Below the pieces are notes generated by a model. The model was given only the letters and a program-made list of their open reading frames with translations, was not told the DNA's origin and did no database searches. Positions 39,134 through 48,422 of a DNA stretch of 64,000 nt are shown here, in pieces. The translations under genes were made by a program, and so were the position numbers. Position 1 is the first letter of the stretch; each line of letters opens with the position of its first letter. This DNA comes from Photobacterium galatheae (GTDB lineage Bacteria > Pseudomonadota > Gammaproteobacteria > Enterobacterales > Vibrionaceae). The stretch covers positions 1 to 64,000 of the forward strand of contig NZ_JMIB01000008.1 of NCBI RefSeq assembly GCF_000695255.1, in the 5' to 3' direction.

Positions 39134-39577
39134 ATGACCCTGATCGAAAGTATTAAGAACGAACAGAAAGCCGCCATGAAGGCGAAGGATAAAGCCCGTT
39201 TGGGTGCTATCCGCCTGGTTCTGGCTGCTATCAAACAGCGTGAAGTCGACGAGAAGATCACTCTGACCGACGACGACATCGTCGCAGTACTGACGAAAAT
39301 GGTAAAACAGCGTCGTGACTCTGTAGCTCAGTATGAGACTGCAGGCCGTCAAGATCTGGCTGATGTCGAACTTGCTGAAATTTCCGTGCTGGAAGAATTT
39401 ATGCCTCAACCACTGAGCGATGACGAAGTTGCCGCCCTGTTGGATGAAGCCATTGCCAGCACCGGTGCCAGCAGTATGCAAGACATGGGCAAACTGATGG
39501 CTGTGCTCAAACCACAGCTTCAGGGTCGTGCCGATATGGGGAAAGTTAGCCAACTGGTGAAAGCCAAGCTCGGTTAA
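39134..39577 (+). CDS. yqeY: GatB/YqeY domain protein
   Basis: A 147-residue protein related to the tRNA-binding tail of the GatB amidotransferase subunit. Helical segments with IKNEQKAAMKAKDKARLGAIR and the C-terminal DMGKLMAVLKPQLQGRADMGKVSQLVK are characteristic. Function is not defined; a tRNA-related role is assumed from the domain. It lies between rpsU and dnaG, a placement common in Vibrionaceae but absent in E. coli. AAGGA precedes the ATG. Confidence 0.9.
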   Translation: MTLIESIKNEQKAAMKAKDKARLGAIRLVLAAIKQREVDEKITLTDDDIVAVLTKMVKQRRDSVAQYETAGRQDLADVELAEISVLEEFMPQPLSDDEVAALLDEAIASTGASSMQDMGKLMAVLKPQLQGRADMGKVSQLVKAKLG

Positions 39578-39596
39578 TACTACCCCAGCTCTACAG

Positions 39597-39631
39597 CAAG
39601 CCGTGCTATCCTCCATGGAATGCGCGGCTTG
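39597..39631 (+). terminator. Internal hairpin between yqeY and dnaG (possible attenuator)
   Basis: CAAGCCG-TGC and GC-GCGGCTTG can pair around a 15-nt loop, followed by TTTGTATCTC. In E. coli a partial terminator between rpsU and dnaG lowers primase output; this hairpin holds the corresponding place. The same role is inferred. Confidence 0.6.
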
Positions 39632-39672
39632 TTTGTATCTCTCCCGAACAAATTTCAGGTAACACTCATTGT

Positions 39673-41427
39673 ATGGCTGGCAAAATTCCCCGTTCGTTTA
39701 TTGACGATCTCATCGCACGACATGACATTGTTGATGTCATTGATGCGCGAGTGAAACTCAAAAAACAGGGTAAAAACTACGGTGCCTGTTGTCCGTTCCA
39801 CAATGAGAAAACCCCTTCTTTTTCTGTCAGCCCAGACAAACAGTTCTATTATTGCTTCGGTTGTGGTGCCAAAGGGAACGTCCTTGACTTCGTCATGGAG
39901 TTTGACCGTCTCGATTTTGTCGAAGCTATCGAAGATCTGGCGTCGCAGCTCGGCCTTGAAGTCCCCCGTGAACAGGGCAGTGGTCAGAGTCCGGCGAAAC
40001 GACAGGAAAAACAAAGTCTTTATGACCTGATGGGTCAGGTCGCCCAATACTATCAGTCCCAGCTTCGTCAGCACGAAGCGCAGGTTGCCATTGACTACCT
40101 GAAAGGGCGTGGCCTGTCGGGCGAAATCGTCAAACAGTTTGGTATTGGCTATATTCCGGATCAGTGGGACCTGGTTCGCCAGCGCTTCGGGCGTACCGAG
40201 CAGGCCCAGAAAGATCTGGTCAACGCCGGCATGCTGATTGAAAACGATCAGGGCCGACGTTACGACCGCTTCCGCGGCCGGATCATGTTTCCGATCCACG
40301 ATCGTCGTGGCCGGGTGATCGGTTTTGGTGGCCGGGTTCTGGGTGACGGGACACCCAAGTATCTGAACTCGCCAGAAACACCGATTTTCCATAAAGGGCG
40401 TGAGCTCTATGGTCTGTATCAGGTGATGCAGACTTACCGGGAACCGGAGCGAATTCTCGTCGTCGAGGGTTATATGGATGTGGTCGCACTGGCGCAGTAT
40501 GGTGTCGACTATGCGGTGGCTTCACTGGGCACGTCAACCACAGGCGATCACATTCAGAATTTGTTCCGGCAAACCGGCACCGTGGTCTGTTGTTATGACG
40601 GTGACCGTGCCGGACGGGATGCCGCCTGGCGAGCGATGGAGCAGGCACTGCCCTATCTCTCTGACGGCCGCCAGCTGAAATTTATGTTCCTGCCCGATGG
40701 CGAAGATCCGGACAGCTACATTCGCCAATACGGAAAGGAAGCATTTGAGCAGCAAATCAGTGAAGCGATGACGCTGTCTGATTTCCTGTTCTCAACGCTG
40801 TTACAGCAGGTAGACACCAGCAGCCGGGAAGGCAAAGCCAAGCTCAGTACGCTGGCAGTACCTCTCATCGACAAGGTCCCGGGCGGTACCCTGCGGCTAT
40901 ACTTAAGGAAAGTTCTGGGTCAAAGACTCGGTCTTCCGGATGAGGAACAGCTCAGGCAACTCATCAGCGAACACGGCGAGAACAAACCGGTTCGCATCGC
41001 GCAGCCTGCAATCAAGCGAACCCCGATGCGGGTTGCGATTGCCCTGCTGCTGCAAAACCCGGGCTTTGCCTCTGAGCTGGAGCTGAATACCGGGGATTTT
41101 GTCGGCATTGAATTGGCCGGCCTAAAATTATTACTGACAATAGTTGATAAATGTCGACTTCGTCCCAATATCACTACTGGACAGTTACTTGAAGATTGGC
41201 GAGAGACGGAACAAGAAAACCTGATGGCGCGGCTCGCCACCTGGGACATTCCTCTCGGCAACGACGAAAGCAGTTTACATACTGTTTTTTTTGACGCGAT
41301 GGATAAAGTTATCGATCAGTGCGTCACCCAACAAATTGAGAAGTTGCAGGCTAAATCGAACACCGTCGGCTTATCAGTCGAAGAGAAGCGGGAGCTACAG
41401 CTGTTGCTGTTGAATCGCCCCGACTAA
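39673..41427 (+). CDS. dnaG: DNA primase
   Basis: Synthesises RNA primers at the replication fork. The 584-residue protein has an N-terminal zinc domain (about 38-65; CCPFHNEKTPSF and YYCFGCGAKGN), an RNA-polymerase core with TOPRIM motifs (VEGYMDVVALAQYG, YDGDRAGRDA) around 260-330, and a C-terminal helicase-binding domain that interacts with DnaB. The ribosome binding site is poor, as in E. coli, consistent with low expression. It lies 96 bp past yqeY behind the internal hairpin. Confidence 0.97.
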   Translation: MAGKIPRSFIDDLIARHDIVDVIDARVKLKKQGKNYGACCPFHNEKTPSFSVSPDKQFYYCFGCGAKGNVLDFVMEFDRLDFVEAIEDLASQLGLEVPREQGSGQSPAKRQEKQSLYDLMGQVAQYYQSQLRQHEAQVAIDYLKGRGLSGEIVKQFGIGYIPDQWDLVRQRFGRTEQAQKDLVNAGMLIENDQGRRYDRFRGRIMFPIHDRRGRVIGFGGRVLGDGTPKYLNSPETPIFHKGRELYGLYQVMQTYREPERILVVEGYMDVVALAQYGVDYAVASLGTSTTGDHIQNLFRQTGTVVCCYDGDRAGRDAAWRAMEQALPYLSDGRQLKFMFLPDGEDPDSYIRQYGKEAFEQQISEAMTLSDFLFSTLLQQVDTSSREGKAKLSTLAVPLIDKVPGGTLRLYLRKVLGQRLGLPDEEQLRQLISEHGENKPVRIAQPAIKRTPMRVAIALLLQNPGFASELELNTGDFVGIELAGLKLLLTIVDKCRLRPNITTGQLLEDWRETEQENLMARLATWDIPLGNDESSLHTVFFDAMDKVIDQCVTQQIEKLQAKSNTVGLSVEEKRELQLLLLNRPD

Positions 41428-41452
41428 AAAGTAGTCAACAATTCTGACATTT

Positions 41453-41460
41453 GTTATAAT
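41453..41460 (+). promoter_or_regulatory. Internal promoter for rpoD (extended -10)
   Basis: G-T-TATAAT with a T before it forms an extended -10 (TGTTATAAT spans 41452-41460) 60 bp upstream of rpoD. No strong -35 is visible, as often with extended -10 promoters. It would let rpoD be expressed apart from dnaG. Confidence 0.5.
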
Positions 41461-41519
41461 TACTGGTTTGCATTTCTGCATTCTTTTTTCTCACTCAGAC
41501 CCTAAGTTGGATATCGTCT

Positions 41520-43364
41520 ATGGAGCAAAATCCGCAGTCACAGCTAAAGTTGCTTGTTGCCAAGGGCAAAGAGCAAGGCTATCTGACCTATGCCGAAGTT
41601 AATGACCACCTGCCAGAAGACATTGTTGACTCTGATCAGGTTGAAGACATTATTCAGATGATCAACGACATGGGTATTAAGGTGGTGGAAACCGCCCCTG
41701 ATGCCGATGAACTCATGATGACTGAAGATAATGCCGACGAAGACGCCATTGAAGCGGCGGCTCAGGCATTATCGAGCGTAGAAAGTGAAATTGGCCGTAC
41801 CACCGACCCTGTTCGCATGTACATGCGCGAAATGGGGACAGTTGAGCTGCTGACCCGCGAAGGCGAAATTGACATCGCCAAGCGTATCGAAGATGGTATC
41901 AATCAGGTTCAGTGTTCTGTTGCTGAGTACCCGTCTGCCATCTCGCACCTGCTGGAGCAGTTTGATAAGGTCGAAGCAGAAGAACTGCGCCTGACTGATA
42001 TCATTTCAGGCTTCGTGGATCCAAACGAAGAAGAGACGACCGCACCGACAGCGACGCACATCGGCTCTGAGCTCAGCGAATCCGATCTGGAAGATGAAGA
42101 TAAAGATCTGGAAGACGACGATAGCGACGACTCCAGCGACGAAGACGACGGCAGCATCGATCCGGAAGTCGCACGCGAGAAGTTCATGGAACTGCGTGTC
42201 TCTTATGAGCGCATGGCTGCCGCCATCAACAAAAATGGCCGTCATCATGCAGATACCGAAGTCGCCATTGAAGAACTCTCTGAAATCTTCAAACAATTCC
42301 GTCTGATCCCAAAACAGTTTGACCGCCTGGTCAGCTCACTACGCGATTCTATGGATAAAGTGCGCACGAACGAGCGCCTGATCATGCGTATGTGTGTCGA
42401 CAACAGTAAGATGCCGAAGAAAACCTTCGTTCAACTGTTCAGCGGTAATGAATCTTCTTCTGCGTGGATTGACGAGGCACTGAACTCCGGCAAGCCTTAT
42501 GCTGATCGCCTGAAAAACTACGAAGAAGATCTTCGTCGCGCAACCACCAAACTGCGTATGCTGGAAGACGAAACCGGCCTGTCGATTGAGCGTATCAAAG
42601 ACATCAGCCGTCGTATGTCGATTGGTGAAGCCAAGGCCCGTCGCGCCAAGAAAGAAATGGTTGAGGCGAACCTGCGTCTGGTGATTTCGATTGCCAAGAA
42701 ATACACCAACCGTGGCCTGCAATTCCTGGATTTGATTCAGGAAGGGAACATCGGTCTGATGAAAGCAGTCGACAAGTTCGAATACCGCCGTGGTTATAAG
42801 TTCTCGACGTACGCCACCTGGTGGATCCGTCAGGCAATCACTCGTTCGATTGCAGACCAGGCACGGACCATCCGTATCCCGGTTCATATGATCGAAACCA
42901 TCAACAAACTGAACCGCATCTCTCGTCAGATGCTGCAGGAGATGGGCCGTGAACCACTGCCGGAAGAACTGGCTGAACGCATGCAAATGCCGGAAGACAA
43001 GATCCGCAAAGTGCTGAAGATTGCCAAAGAGCCAATCTCGATGGAAACCCCAATCGGTGATGATGAAGATTCACATCTGGGCGACTTCATCGAAGATACC
43101 ACGCTGCAACTGCCGATGGACTCTGCCACCGCAACTAACCTGCGTATGGCAACCAACGAAGTGCTGGCTGGCCTGACACCGCGTGAAGCGAAGGTTCTGC
43201 GGATGCGTTTTGGTATCGACATGAACACGGATCACACCCTGGAAGAAGTCGGCAAACAGTTCGACGTCACCCGAGAACGTATCCGTCAGATTGAAGCCAA
43301 AGCCCTGCGTAAACTGCGTCACCCAAGCCGTTCCGACGTGCTGCGCAGCTTCCTGGACGAGTAA
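41520..43364 (+). CDS. rpoD: RNA polymerase sigma-70 factor RpoD
   Basis: Primary sigma factor, 614 aa. Region 1.1 is at about 1-80, region 1.2 at about 95-130 ([17 protein letters not shown]), then a long acidic non-conserved region with Asp/Glu/Ser runs (about 180-225). Region 2 holds [23 protein letters not shown] and [13 protein letters not shown]; region 4 holds the [29 protein letters not shown]. It ends in the typical [10 protein letters not shown]. Last gene of the macromolecular synthesis operon, with its own candidate promoter and a strong terminator. Confidence 0.98.
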   Translation: MEQNPQSQLKLLVAKGKEQGYLTYAEVNDHLPEDIVDSDQVEDIIQMINDMGIKVVETAPDADELMMTEDNADEDAIEAAAQALSSVESEIGRTTDPVRMYMREMGTVELLTREGEIDIAKRIEDGINQVQCSVAEYPSAISHLLEQFDKVEAEELRLTDIISGFVDPNEEETTAPTATHIGSELSESDLEDEDKDLEDDDSDDSSDEDDGSIDPEVAREKFMELRVSYERMAAAINKNGRHHADTEVAIEELSEIFKQFRLIPKQFDRLVSSLRDSMDKVRTNERLIMRMCVDNSKMPKKTFVQLFSGNESSSAWIDEALNSGKPYADRLKNYEEDLRRATTKLRMLEDETGLSIERIKDISRRMSIGEAKARRAKKEMVEANLRLVISIAKKYTNRGLQFLDLIQEGNIGLMKAVDKFEYRRGYKFSTYATWWIRQAITRSIADQARTIRIPVHMIETINKLNRISRQMLQEMGREPLPEELAERMQMPEDKIRKVLKIAKEPISMETPIGDDEDSHLGDFIEDTTLQLPMDSATATNLRMATNEVLAGLTPREAKVLRMRFGIDMNTDHTLEEVGKQFDVTRERIRQIEAKALRKLRHPSRSDVLRSFLDE

Positions 43365-43410
43365 GCCGAGTCTTTCCCCACCGGAAATTGACACCAAAAA
43401 GTAAGACGAC

Positions 43411-43435
43411 AAAGCGGGCCCATTCAGCCCGCTTT
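43411..43435 (+). terminator. rpoD terminator
   Basis: AAAGCGGGC and GCCCGCTTT (9 bp) with a 7-nt loop, followed by TTCTTGG, 47 bp past the rpoD stop. Confidence 0.88.
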
Positions 43436-43541
43436 TTCTTGGCTTACAGCACAGCGTGACCTGTCTCACAACCCTTGCCACACAAGGGCTGAGTGATGTT
43501 TTAACTGCCTAAGAAACAAGCGAAACCTCCAACAGCTCAGG

Positions 43542-43570
43542 TGGACATTACTCTACCCTTCCCATATAAT
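43542..43570 (+). promoter_or_regulatory. tRNA-Ile promoter
   Basis: TGGACA at 43542-43547 and a perfect TATAAT at 43565-43570, 17 bp apart, end 13 bp before the tRNA 5' end. Confidence 0.75.
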
Positions 43571-43583
43571 CACCTGCACATTT

Positions 43584-43659
43584 GGCCCCTTAGCTCAGTG
43601 GTTAGAGCAGGCGACTCATAATCGCTTGGTCCCCAGTTCAAGTCTGGGAGGGGCCACCA
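43584..43659 (+). tRNA. ileX: tRNA-Ile (CAT anticodon, lysidine type)
   Basis: A 76-nt tRNA with CCA encoded. The acceptor GGCCCCT pairs with AGGGGCC, the T loop is TTCAAGT, and the anticodon stem GGCGA/TCGCT holds loop CTCATAA with anticodon CAT (43617-43619). The sequence is almost identical to E. coli ileX rather than a methionine tRNA; C34 is expected to be changed to lysidine by TilS so that AUA is read. ileX is also near rpoD in E. coli. Confidence 0.93.
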
Positions 43660-43668
43660 GATACAGAG

Positions 43669-43700
43669 AAGCCGGAACAGTAAAAGCTGCTCCGGCTTTT
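43669..43700 (+). terminator. tRNA-Ile terminator
   Basis: AAGCCGGA-A-CAG and CTG-C-TCCGGCTT form a 12-position stem with one mismatch and a 6-nt loop, followed by TTTGCTTTTC. It starts 10 bp past the CCA end. Confidence 0.82.
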
Positions 43701-43927
43701 TGCTTTTCTAAGTTCGGCAAGCACATTTCAATGGGTTTCGGCCAATCGTTGTTGCGTACACACGATTGAATCGACTGGGGCAACATCTGAATTTTTAGCC
43801 AATTACATTCACCACCTGCGCTCGCATCACAAATCTATCAAAGAGCTGAATTAAAATGAGTCAAGGGGTTTTATTCATTAAATAATTCATAAATAATCTT
43901 CTTTCATTTTTCAAAAAAGGATTTTAT

Positions 43928-44314
43928 ATGTTTGGTTTTTTCAAAAAAAGAAAGAAGAAAGAATCCCCTCAAAGTGAAGCTAAAAACAATAACTTTTTCG
44001 TGATCGCTCAGGCTATAAGAAAATCTGAACCTGCCGTTCAAATAGCTGTCGGTGATTCAATCAGATTAGCTCAATCAATGTTTAAAGTGTCCTTCCCGAG
44101 TCGATCTTTTTTTCAAGATTTACCTTTAAATGAGAAAGTAGATTATTTAGATAAATTAGTCAGCTTCGAAAACGCATTAAATGAGAAAGGTGACAAAATT
44201 TCTGCTTTTGGTTTTATTTTATTTCGATTATGGCTTGTCGCCCTGATTGATACAGATAGTGATGCGTTCAGTGCCATAAATGAAGAACTAGAATACCTCT
44301 GTAAAAAAAAGTGA
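43928..44314 (+). CDS. Hypothetical protein, AT-rich accessory region
   Basis: A 128-residue protein I do not recognise. It starts with a basic stretch (FFKKRKKK), has a central acidic/polar region, one moderately hydrophobic segment (about 93-108, SAFGFILFRLWLVALI), and ends CKKK. AAGGA is 7 nt before the ATG, supporting translation. Base composition and codon use are distinctly AT-rich compared with the housekeeping genes to the left, suggesting acquisition. No neighbours form an operon with it. Confidence 0.6.
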   Translation: MFGFFKKRKKKESPQSEAKNNNFFVIAQAIRKSEPAVQIAVGDSIRLAQSMFKVSFPSRSFFQDLPLNEKVDYLDKLVSFENALNEKGDKISAFGFILFRLWLVALIDTDSDAFSAINEELEYLCKKK

Positions 44315-44914
44315 AGCCGTTTCAGGCGTCATTGTATCGAGATGTGTCGCTTCAGTACGCATTCAATACGCACCTTTGCAGTCTAAAGTAATTCTTCGAG
44401 AACTGTTTTAGGCTGCCTGAACTCAGTCATTTTCTTCGCCTGAGCAATCTATTAAAATTTCCATTGCGTCCCGCGCCCAAGATAATTGAAGATGGGCACA
44501 CGGCTAACTCTCGTTTTTCTAATCATCTGTTTATCTCGGCAGTAACGCTTGTGGCCCTATCACATGTATTTATATAGCCGAGCGCCTTACACTTAATATT
44601 GAGTGATATGTTGATATGTAAATCTATCCGTTTAATAGTGGTATCAGGCTTGTTCATAACTCCAGCCCAATACCATCGAATATATTCATGCTTAAAGACA
44701 TGCTCCGTCATAGGTAACTTTTCCTGTGTCCTTAATCAGACCAGTCATCGACCTCGTCAGCGTTTCACTTCAACTCTCAGAGTGGATTAAACGGTGAACA
44801 TTCACTCGCTCAGATATCACGATTGCGAATAACCTCCTGCAAGAATCGCTGAAACCTGAAATGTTTGACCTTTAGTCAGTTACAGAGAGCACACGGTAAA
44901 TTTGTTAATCTCAG
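44315..44914. other. 600-bp gap without a supported gene
   Basis: AT-rich stretch between the orphan gene and the convergent hydrolase gene. Only short open frames occur (for instance 44523-44711 on the minus strand), none with a good ribosome binding site or recognisable motif. No repeat, tRNA-end duplication or clear terminator was seen. Confidence 0.5.
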
Positions 44915-46228
44915 TTAGTTTACAGAAACCGAATATTTATCTCCGTCTTTTCTAAGGGTGACACTGACCATAATCTCGGGGTTGCTATTTCCTGAAGTGC
45001 CTTCAGCTGGCCCTAATACCTTTTTTTGGGTAATGATATTTGCGGTTGTTGCATTGGAAATCTGAATAACTGCTTCTCGACCTTCAGCTCTAGAGAAATT
45101 ATTCACGCCAAAACGATATGTTCCTAACTGAAACTTAGTGTCCTCACAGTCTACATAGTAATGCTCTGGCCCATCCGCGGAGGTGTTATCCACATCCAAA
45201 TTCCCAGAATTTCCTATTTTACTGTTGTAATAAACTTGTTGATTATCAGGTTCAAAAGTATGTAAATCAACATCACCGCTCCCATTCCATGTCAATGTTG
45301 CAGTAAAAAGCCCTTGAGTTGCAGTTGCTATTGGCGTTTGAAGTTCTCCCATAAGTTCATTGAATTGAGTCTCAATGATATTGTATGTGTCTAATCTTTT
45401 ATTAAGATATGTTTTTGCAAACGTGTGTCCACTAGAATCCGATTTTAGATGGCTGGCAGGAAGTATTACATTATTTTCGGCAACATGGCCAGACGCCCTA
45501 AGTGAATTGATGACAATATCTATATCCGCCAGAACATAGGGGCCATTTAGCGTTACAGATGCTGGAGCTATATGTAAAACCTTTACATTACTAGAGTCAT
45601 AATTTTCTTGAGATAACGTTGTTGAATAAGCTTGGTTTACGAAAAGGTTACCTTGGCTATGCGCAACGTAGAGTAGCTTTGCACCATGTGATGTTAATGT
45701 TGTAATGCGCGTATTGTGCTTTTCATAGTCACTCAACGTTGGGGGATGACTAAATAAATCTGTTACCAGAGCTAAGGTTTCACTAGCGATTTCATCATAA
45801 AGATTTTCTACTGCGATAAGTAATGCGTCCGTAGGAAAGCTCACAACAGACCTTACTTTCCCTAGAAAACCATCAGAACTTGACCAAACTGTAGACAAAA
45901 GTACATCGTACCTTTCGCCTAAGCTTGGATCGATTTCTTCAGCTCGTTGCGCAAATACTTCAGCTAAATCCTGAAATCTTGTCGCATTTACTTCACTACC
46001 TGTATTGTTATAAAAAAGTTCGTAATTAACCTTCTCACCATTAAAAGTACTACCAGCCATTTTTTGAAAAAGAGCGAGACTTGCAGTTGCTCCATCTGGA
46101 GTATTCCAAACACCATTGAAAAAACCGACAACGTACTCGTCAGTCGAACAAACATTTTCTGAAGATGCATTCATTGAACTTAGTAATGTGGTAGTCGCTA
46201 GACATATCGCGATTAATGGCTTTTTCAT
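44915..46228 (-). CDS. Secreted serine-hydrolase-like protein with YfaP-like C-terminal domain
   Basis: A 437-residue exported protein with a signal peptide (about 1-22). An alpha/beta-hydrolase-like region spans about 30-290: the nucleophile elbow is VAHSQGN with Ser191, and His268 in SGHTFAK is a candidate catalytic His. Residues about 308-437 form a beta-rich domain (LTWNGSGDVDLHTFEPDNQ, DGPEHYYVDC) like the DUF2135/YfaP group found in secreted proteins. A lipase/esterase activity is inferred; the substrate is unknown. The start codon overlaps the stop of an upstream lipoprotein gene by 4 bp. Codon use is AT-rich. Confidence 0.7.
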   Translation of the reverse strand: MKKPLIAICLATTTLLSSMNASSENVCSTDEYVVGFFNGVWNTPDGATASLALFQKMAGSTFNGEKVNYELFYNNTGSEVNATRFQDLAEVFAQRAEEIDPSLGERYDVLLSTVWSSSDGFLGKVRSVVSFPTDALLIAVENLYDEIASETLALVTDLFSHPPTLSDYEKHNTRITTLTSHGAKLLYVAHSQGNLFVNQAYSTTLSQENYDSSNVKVLHIAPASVTLNGPYVLADIDIVINSLRASGHVAENNVILPASHLKSDSSGHTFAKTYLNKRLDTYNIIETQFNELMGELQTPIATATQGLFTATLTWNGSGDVDLHTFEPDNQQVYYNSKIGNSGNLDVDNTSADGPEHYYVDCEDTKFQLGTYRFGVNNFSRAEGREAVIQISNATTANIITQKKVLGPAEGTSGNSNPEIMVSVTLRKDGDKYSVSVN

Positions 46229-46749
46229 TGACAGTCTTCCTCTGATGGAAGACGATAAACAGAGCCACTATAAGCATCATCTAGTTTTTGACCTTGTTCG
46301 TATCGCTGCTTTGTATTTCGAGTGAATCCAACCATCTGATTAACAAATGCATAAGCTTCTTGACCATCTTCAAACTGGTAAATAACACATGAAACTTGGA
46401 ATAGGCTTTTTTCTACCGAGTTCTTAACAGCCTGTTCATCGGATATATCAACACTCATGGTTTTTTGGACTGCTTTTGCATATTTTAAAAGTGCTTTTTT
46501 ATTTTCTTGTGGCTGATCAAGGTTAGATATATAACGTTGAATATCATCTCTTACCCCATCTGCATCATCATCGATGCCTAGCATACTGTCTGTTTCATCC
46601 AGCGCAGGCATTTGGCCACTACTCTCCAGTTGTTTCATTACAGAGGCATAAGAGTTTTTTTTATCAATAACATCATGACTTGAATCACTGTCATTACATC
46701 CTGCAACGGCCAAAGCTGCCAAGGCAGTTACAAAATATCTTTTCATCAT
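46225..46749 (-). CDS. Lipoprotein with calcium-loop-like motif
   Basis: A 174-residue putative lipoprotein: MMKRYFVTALAALAVAGC ends in a lipobox with Cys18 (or Cys17 if the second Met starts). The mature part has DDDADGVRDD (about 60-69), resembling a calcium-binding thrombospondin type 3 loop, then a helical region with one Cys pair possible (Cys in QVSCVIYQF and the Cys before the last residue). AGAGG precedes the start. It overlaps the hydrolase gene by 4 bp, so the two are probably made together; it might be a chaperone, anchor or inhibitor, but that is a guess. Confidence 0.68.
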   Translation of the reverse strand: MMKRYFVTALAALAVAGCNDSDSSHDVIDKKNSYASVMKQLESSGQMPALDETDSMLGIDDDADGVRDDIQRYISNLDQPQENKKALLKYAKAVQKTMSVDISDEQAVKNSVEKSLFQVSCVIYQFEDGQEAYAFVNQMVGFTRNTKQRYEQGQKLDDAYSGSVYRLPSEEDCQ

Positions 46750-46766
46750 TTAAACCTCTTTCCTTT

Positions 46767-46784
46767 ACGATTACGATTACGATT
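46767..46784. repeat. ACGATT hexamer, three copies
   Basis: Three perfect tandem ACGATT units lie 18-35 bp upstream of the lipoprotein start. Copy-number change could alter leader or promoter spacing; nothing shows that it does. Confidence 0.7.
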
Positions 46785-47349
46785 CAACTTGAACCAGAAT
46801 ATGAACTACGCTATATCAAGCACCAGCTGAACAAAAAATCACCTTGTCATATAAAACGCATAAATGCACCAAGGCGCATAACGGTGCGTTATCATACTTA
46901 TCTCGCAGGTGATTAATATGTCGAAATTTTAAAAATTTGAACTAAGCCAAAAAATAAGGGCATCTCAGAGTAATACTAATAAAAATTTCAAATTATCAAG
47001 CATCGAATATAATCGTAAATCTACTGCAGATATTTAAAGCTCTGGTTAAAATTCAATCTATTGAAATATAGTTTTATTTTACGAATGACTATCTGGACGA
47101 GTTCATCATCCACGATACAAATATCATCATTAGCAGCGACTTCTTCATACACAAAAAGTCAGGCACCGATGACCATAGCTACCAATGCTGGATTTTTACT
47201 TCGTTTATAGGTCAAAATGCAAGTATCAATGTTCGTTTTTTGCTCATCGATTTAAACCAGCCAACAATATTTTCTCCAGCCACTTCATCTCCACAATAAA
47301 TTGGTAGACCTCTTTATTCATGGAAGCAATCAAGTCTTCAATTCAATTG
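46785..47349. other. AT-rich gap with possible decayed coding sequence
   Basis: No intact gene. On the minus strand, 47050-47320 has three short open stretches in different frames, including CGDEVAGENIVGWFKSMSKK and, after a shift, KRSKNPALVAMVIGA, interrupted by stops. This pattern suggests a gene broken by frameshifts, but I cannot name it. Confidence 0.35.
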
Positions 47350-47354
47350 AAAAA

Positions 47355-47380
47355 AGCGCTGCAGGTTTCCCCGCAGCGCT
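47355..47380 (-). terminator. Porin terminator
   Basis: AGCGCTGC and GCAGCGCT form an 8-bp stem with a 10-nt loop. On the minus strand it is followed by a run of T residues (TTTTTTC). It lies 26 bp past the porin stop. Confidence 0.88.
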
Positions 47381-47405
47381 GATTTGAATGGTTTGGTCGA
47401 ATCGA

Positions 47406-48422
47406 TTACAGGTAGTAACGCATCCCGAAAATCCACATATCGTCTTCAGGGACGTTAATGTCGTTGCCGAGGTCAAACTGATAACCGGCAAATCCGACAA
47501 AGCTTGGCGTAAAATTATATTCCGCCTGTAACGCCATCTGACTGAAGATGGTGTCGTTATTCTTGTCGTCTTCGACCGACTCATAGTTCACGCTCAGGTT
47601 GAGGCTGCTGGGTAATGCGTACGCCAACAAACCTTCAATTGCGATCGACTCTTCCAACCCATTGTTCATGTACTCGTTCATCGCGTACACCACAGCAACA
47701 TACAAACCATCGCCGTAGGTGCCGTAATTGGCACTGAACATATGTGAGAGTGCTGTATCATCCAGAGTTGCCGTTTTCACATCACCGGTGTTGTACGCAT
47801 AGTTCAGGCCAAAACCCATGATGGAATAGTTCAGCGCAATCTGAAAACGATCATCATACTCTGCTGGGATTTCATTCGTTGTCAGCGTTTCCCCGGTTGT
47901 TGTTCCCTGCCAGCCCAGACCAAACGAGAACGTACCGGCCTCATTCAGACTGTAAGTATTTCGGTAGGAGATCATTCTCTCAGCCCTGGCAGTCCCCAGC
48001 GGACCCTGATCGTCGTACAGGAAGTCGTTCGCAAAAGCGATAGGTAAATCAGCAATGCCGGCGCCATCATAGTAAGGCGACCATTGCGTTCCGACCACAC
48101 CGCGGCCATATGATTTATGAGTCACCCCAATGTAACCCAGACGGGTGGTAAAGGTTTCTTCACCACCTTCCAGATAATTCAAGGCCCACTCACCTTTGGC
48201 ATCAGCAACAAAACCATTTCCAATATCCTGTGCCGCACTCACGTTGATTCGTGGGGACACTTGTTTCACTTCAGTTTCACCTTCCTCAGAACCGCCAAGA
48301 CCAACAGAAACATGACCACCGACGGAAAACGTGGTATCTCCCTCGTTGTATAAATCGACTGCGACTGCCTGAGATCCATAGAATGCAGCTGCCACTGCAA
48401 TTGCCAAGTGCTTTTTATTCAT
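47406..48422 (-). CDS. Outer membrane porin
   Basis: A 338-residue general porin with a signal peptide (about 1-21, AVA-VD). The mature chain alternates hydrophobic and polar residues in strands, starting VDLYNEGDTTFSVGGHVSVG and ending with the aromatic DDMWIFGMRYYL, the Phe/Leu-type end recognised by the BAM machinery. Repeated aromatic girdles (FGLGW, GFGLNYAYNTG, FVGFAGYQFDLG) are typical of Vibrionaceae OmpU/OmpL-like trimeric porins. It is monocistronic with its own terminator; which porin subtype it is cannot be settled here. Confidence 0.88.
   Translation of the reverse strand: MNKKHLAIAVAAAFYGSQAVAVDLYNEGDTTFSVGGHVSVGLGGSEEGETEVKQVSPRINVSAAQDIGNGFVADAKGEWALNYLEGGEETFTTRLGYIGVTHKSYGRGVVGTQWSPYYDGAGIADLPIAFANDFLYDDQGPLGTARAERMISYRNTYSLNEAGTFSFGLGWQGTTTGETLTTNEIPAEYDDRFQIALNYSIMGFGLNYAYNTGDVKTATLDDTALSHMFSANYGTYGDGLYVAVVYAMNEYMNNGLEESIAIEGLLAYALPSSLNLSVNYESVEDDKNNDTIFSQMALQAEYNFTPSFVGFAGYQFDLGNDINVPEDDMWIFGMRYYL

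Noticed and set aside
38873..39616. 247-codon minus-strand frame across rpsU and yqeY
   Set aside because: It lies entirely opposite two well-supported genes with good ribosome binding sites.
44523..44711. Short minus-strand frame in the AT-rich gap
   Set aside because: No ribosome binding site, no recognisable motif and low-complexity composition.
43584..47330. Integrated phage or element with att sites at tRNA-Ile
   Set aside because: No integrase gene and no second copy of the tRNA 3' end were found, so only compositional evidence for acquisition remains.
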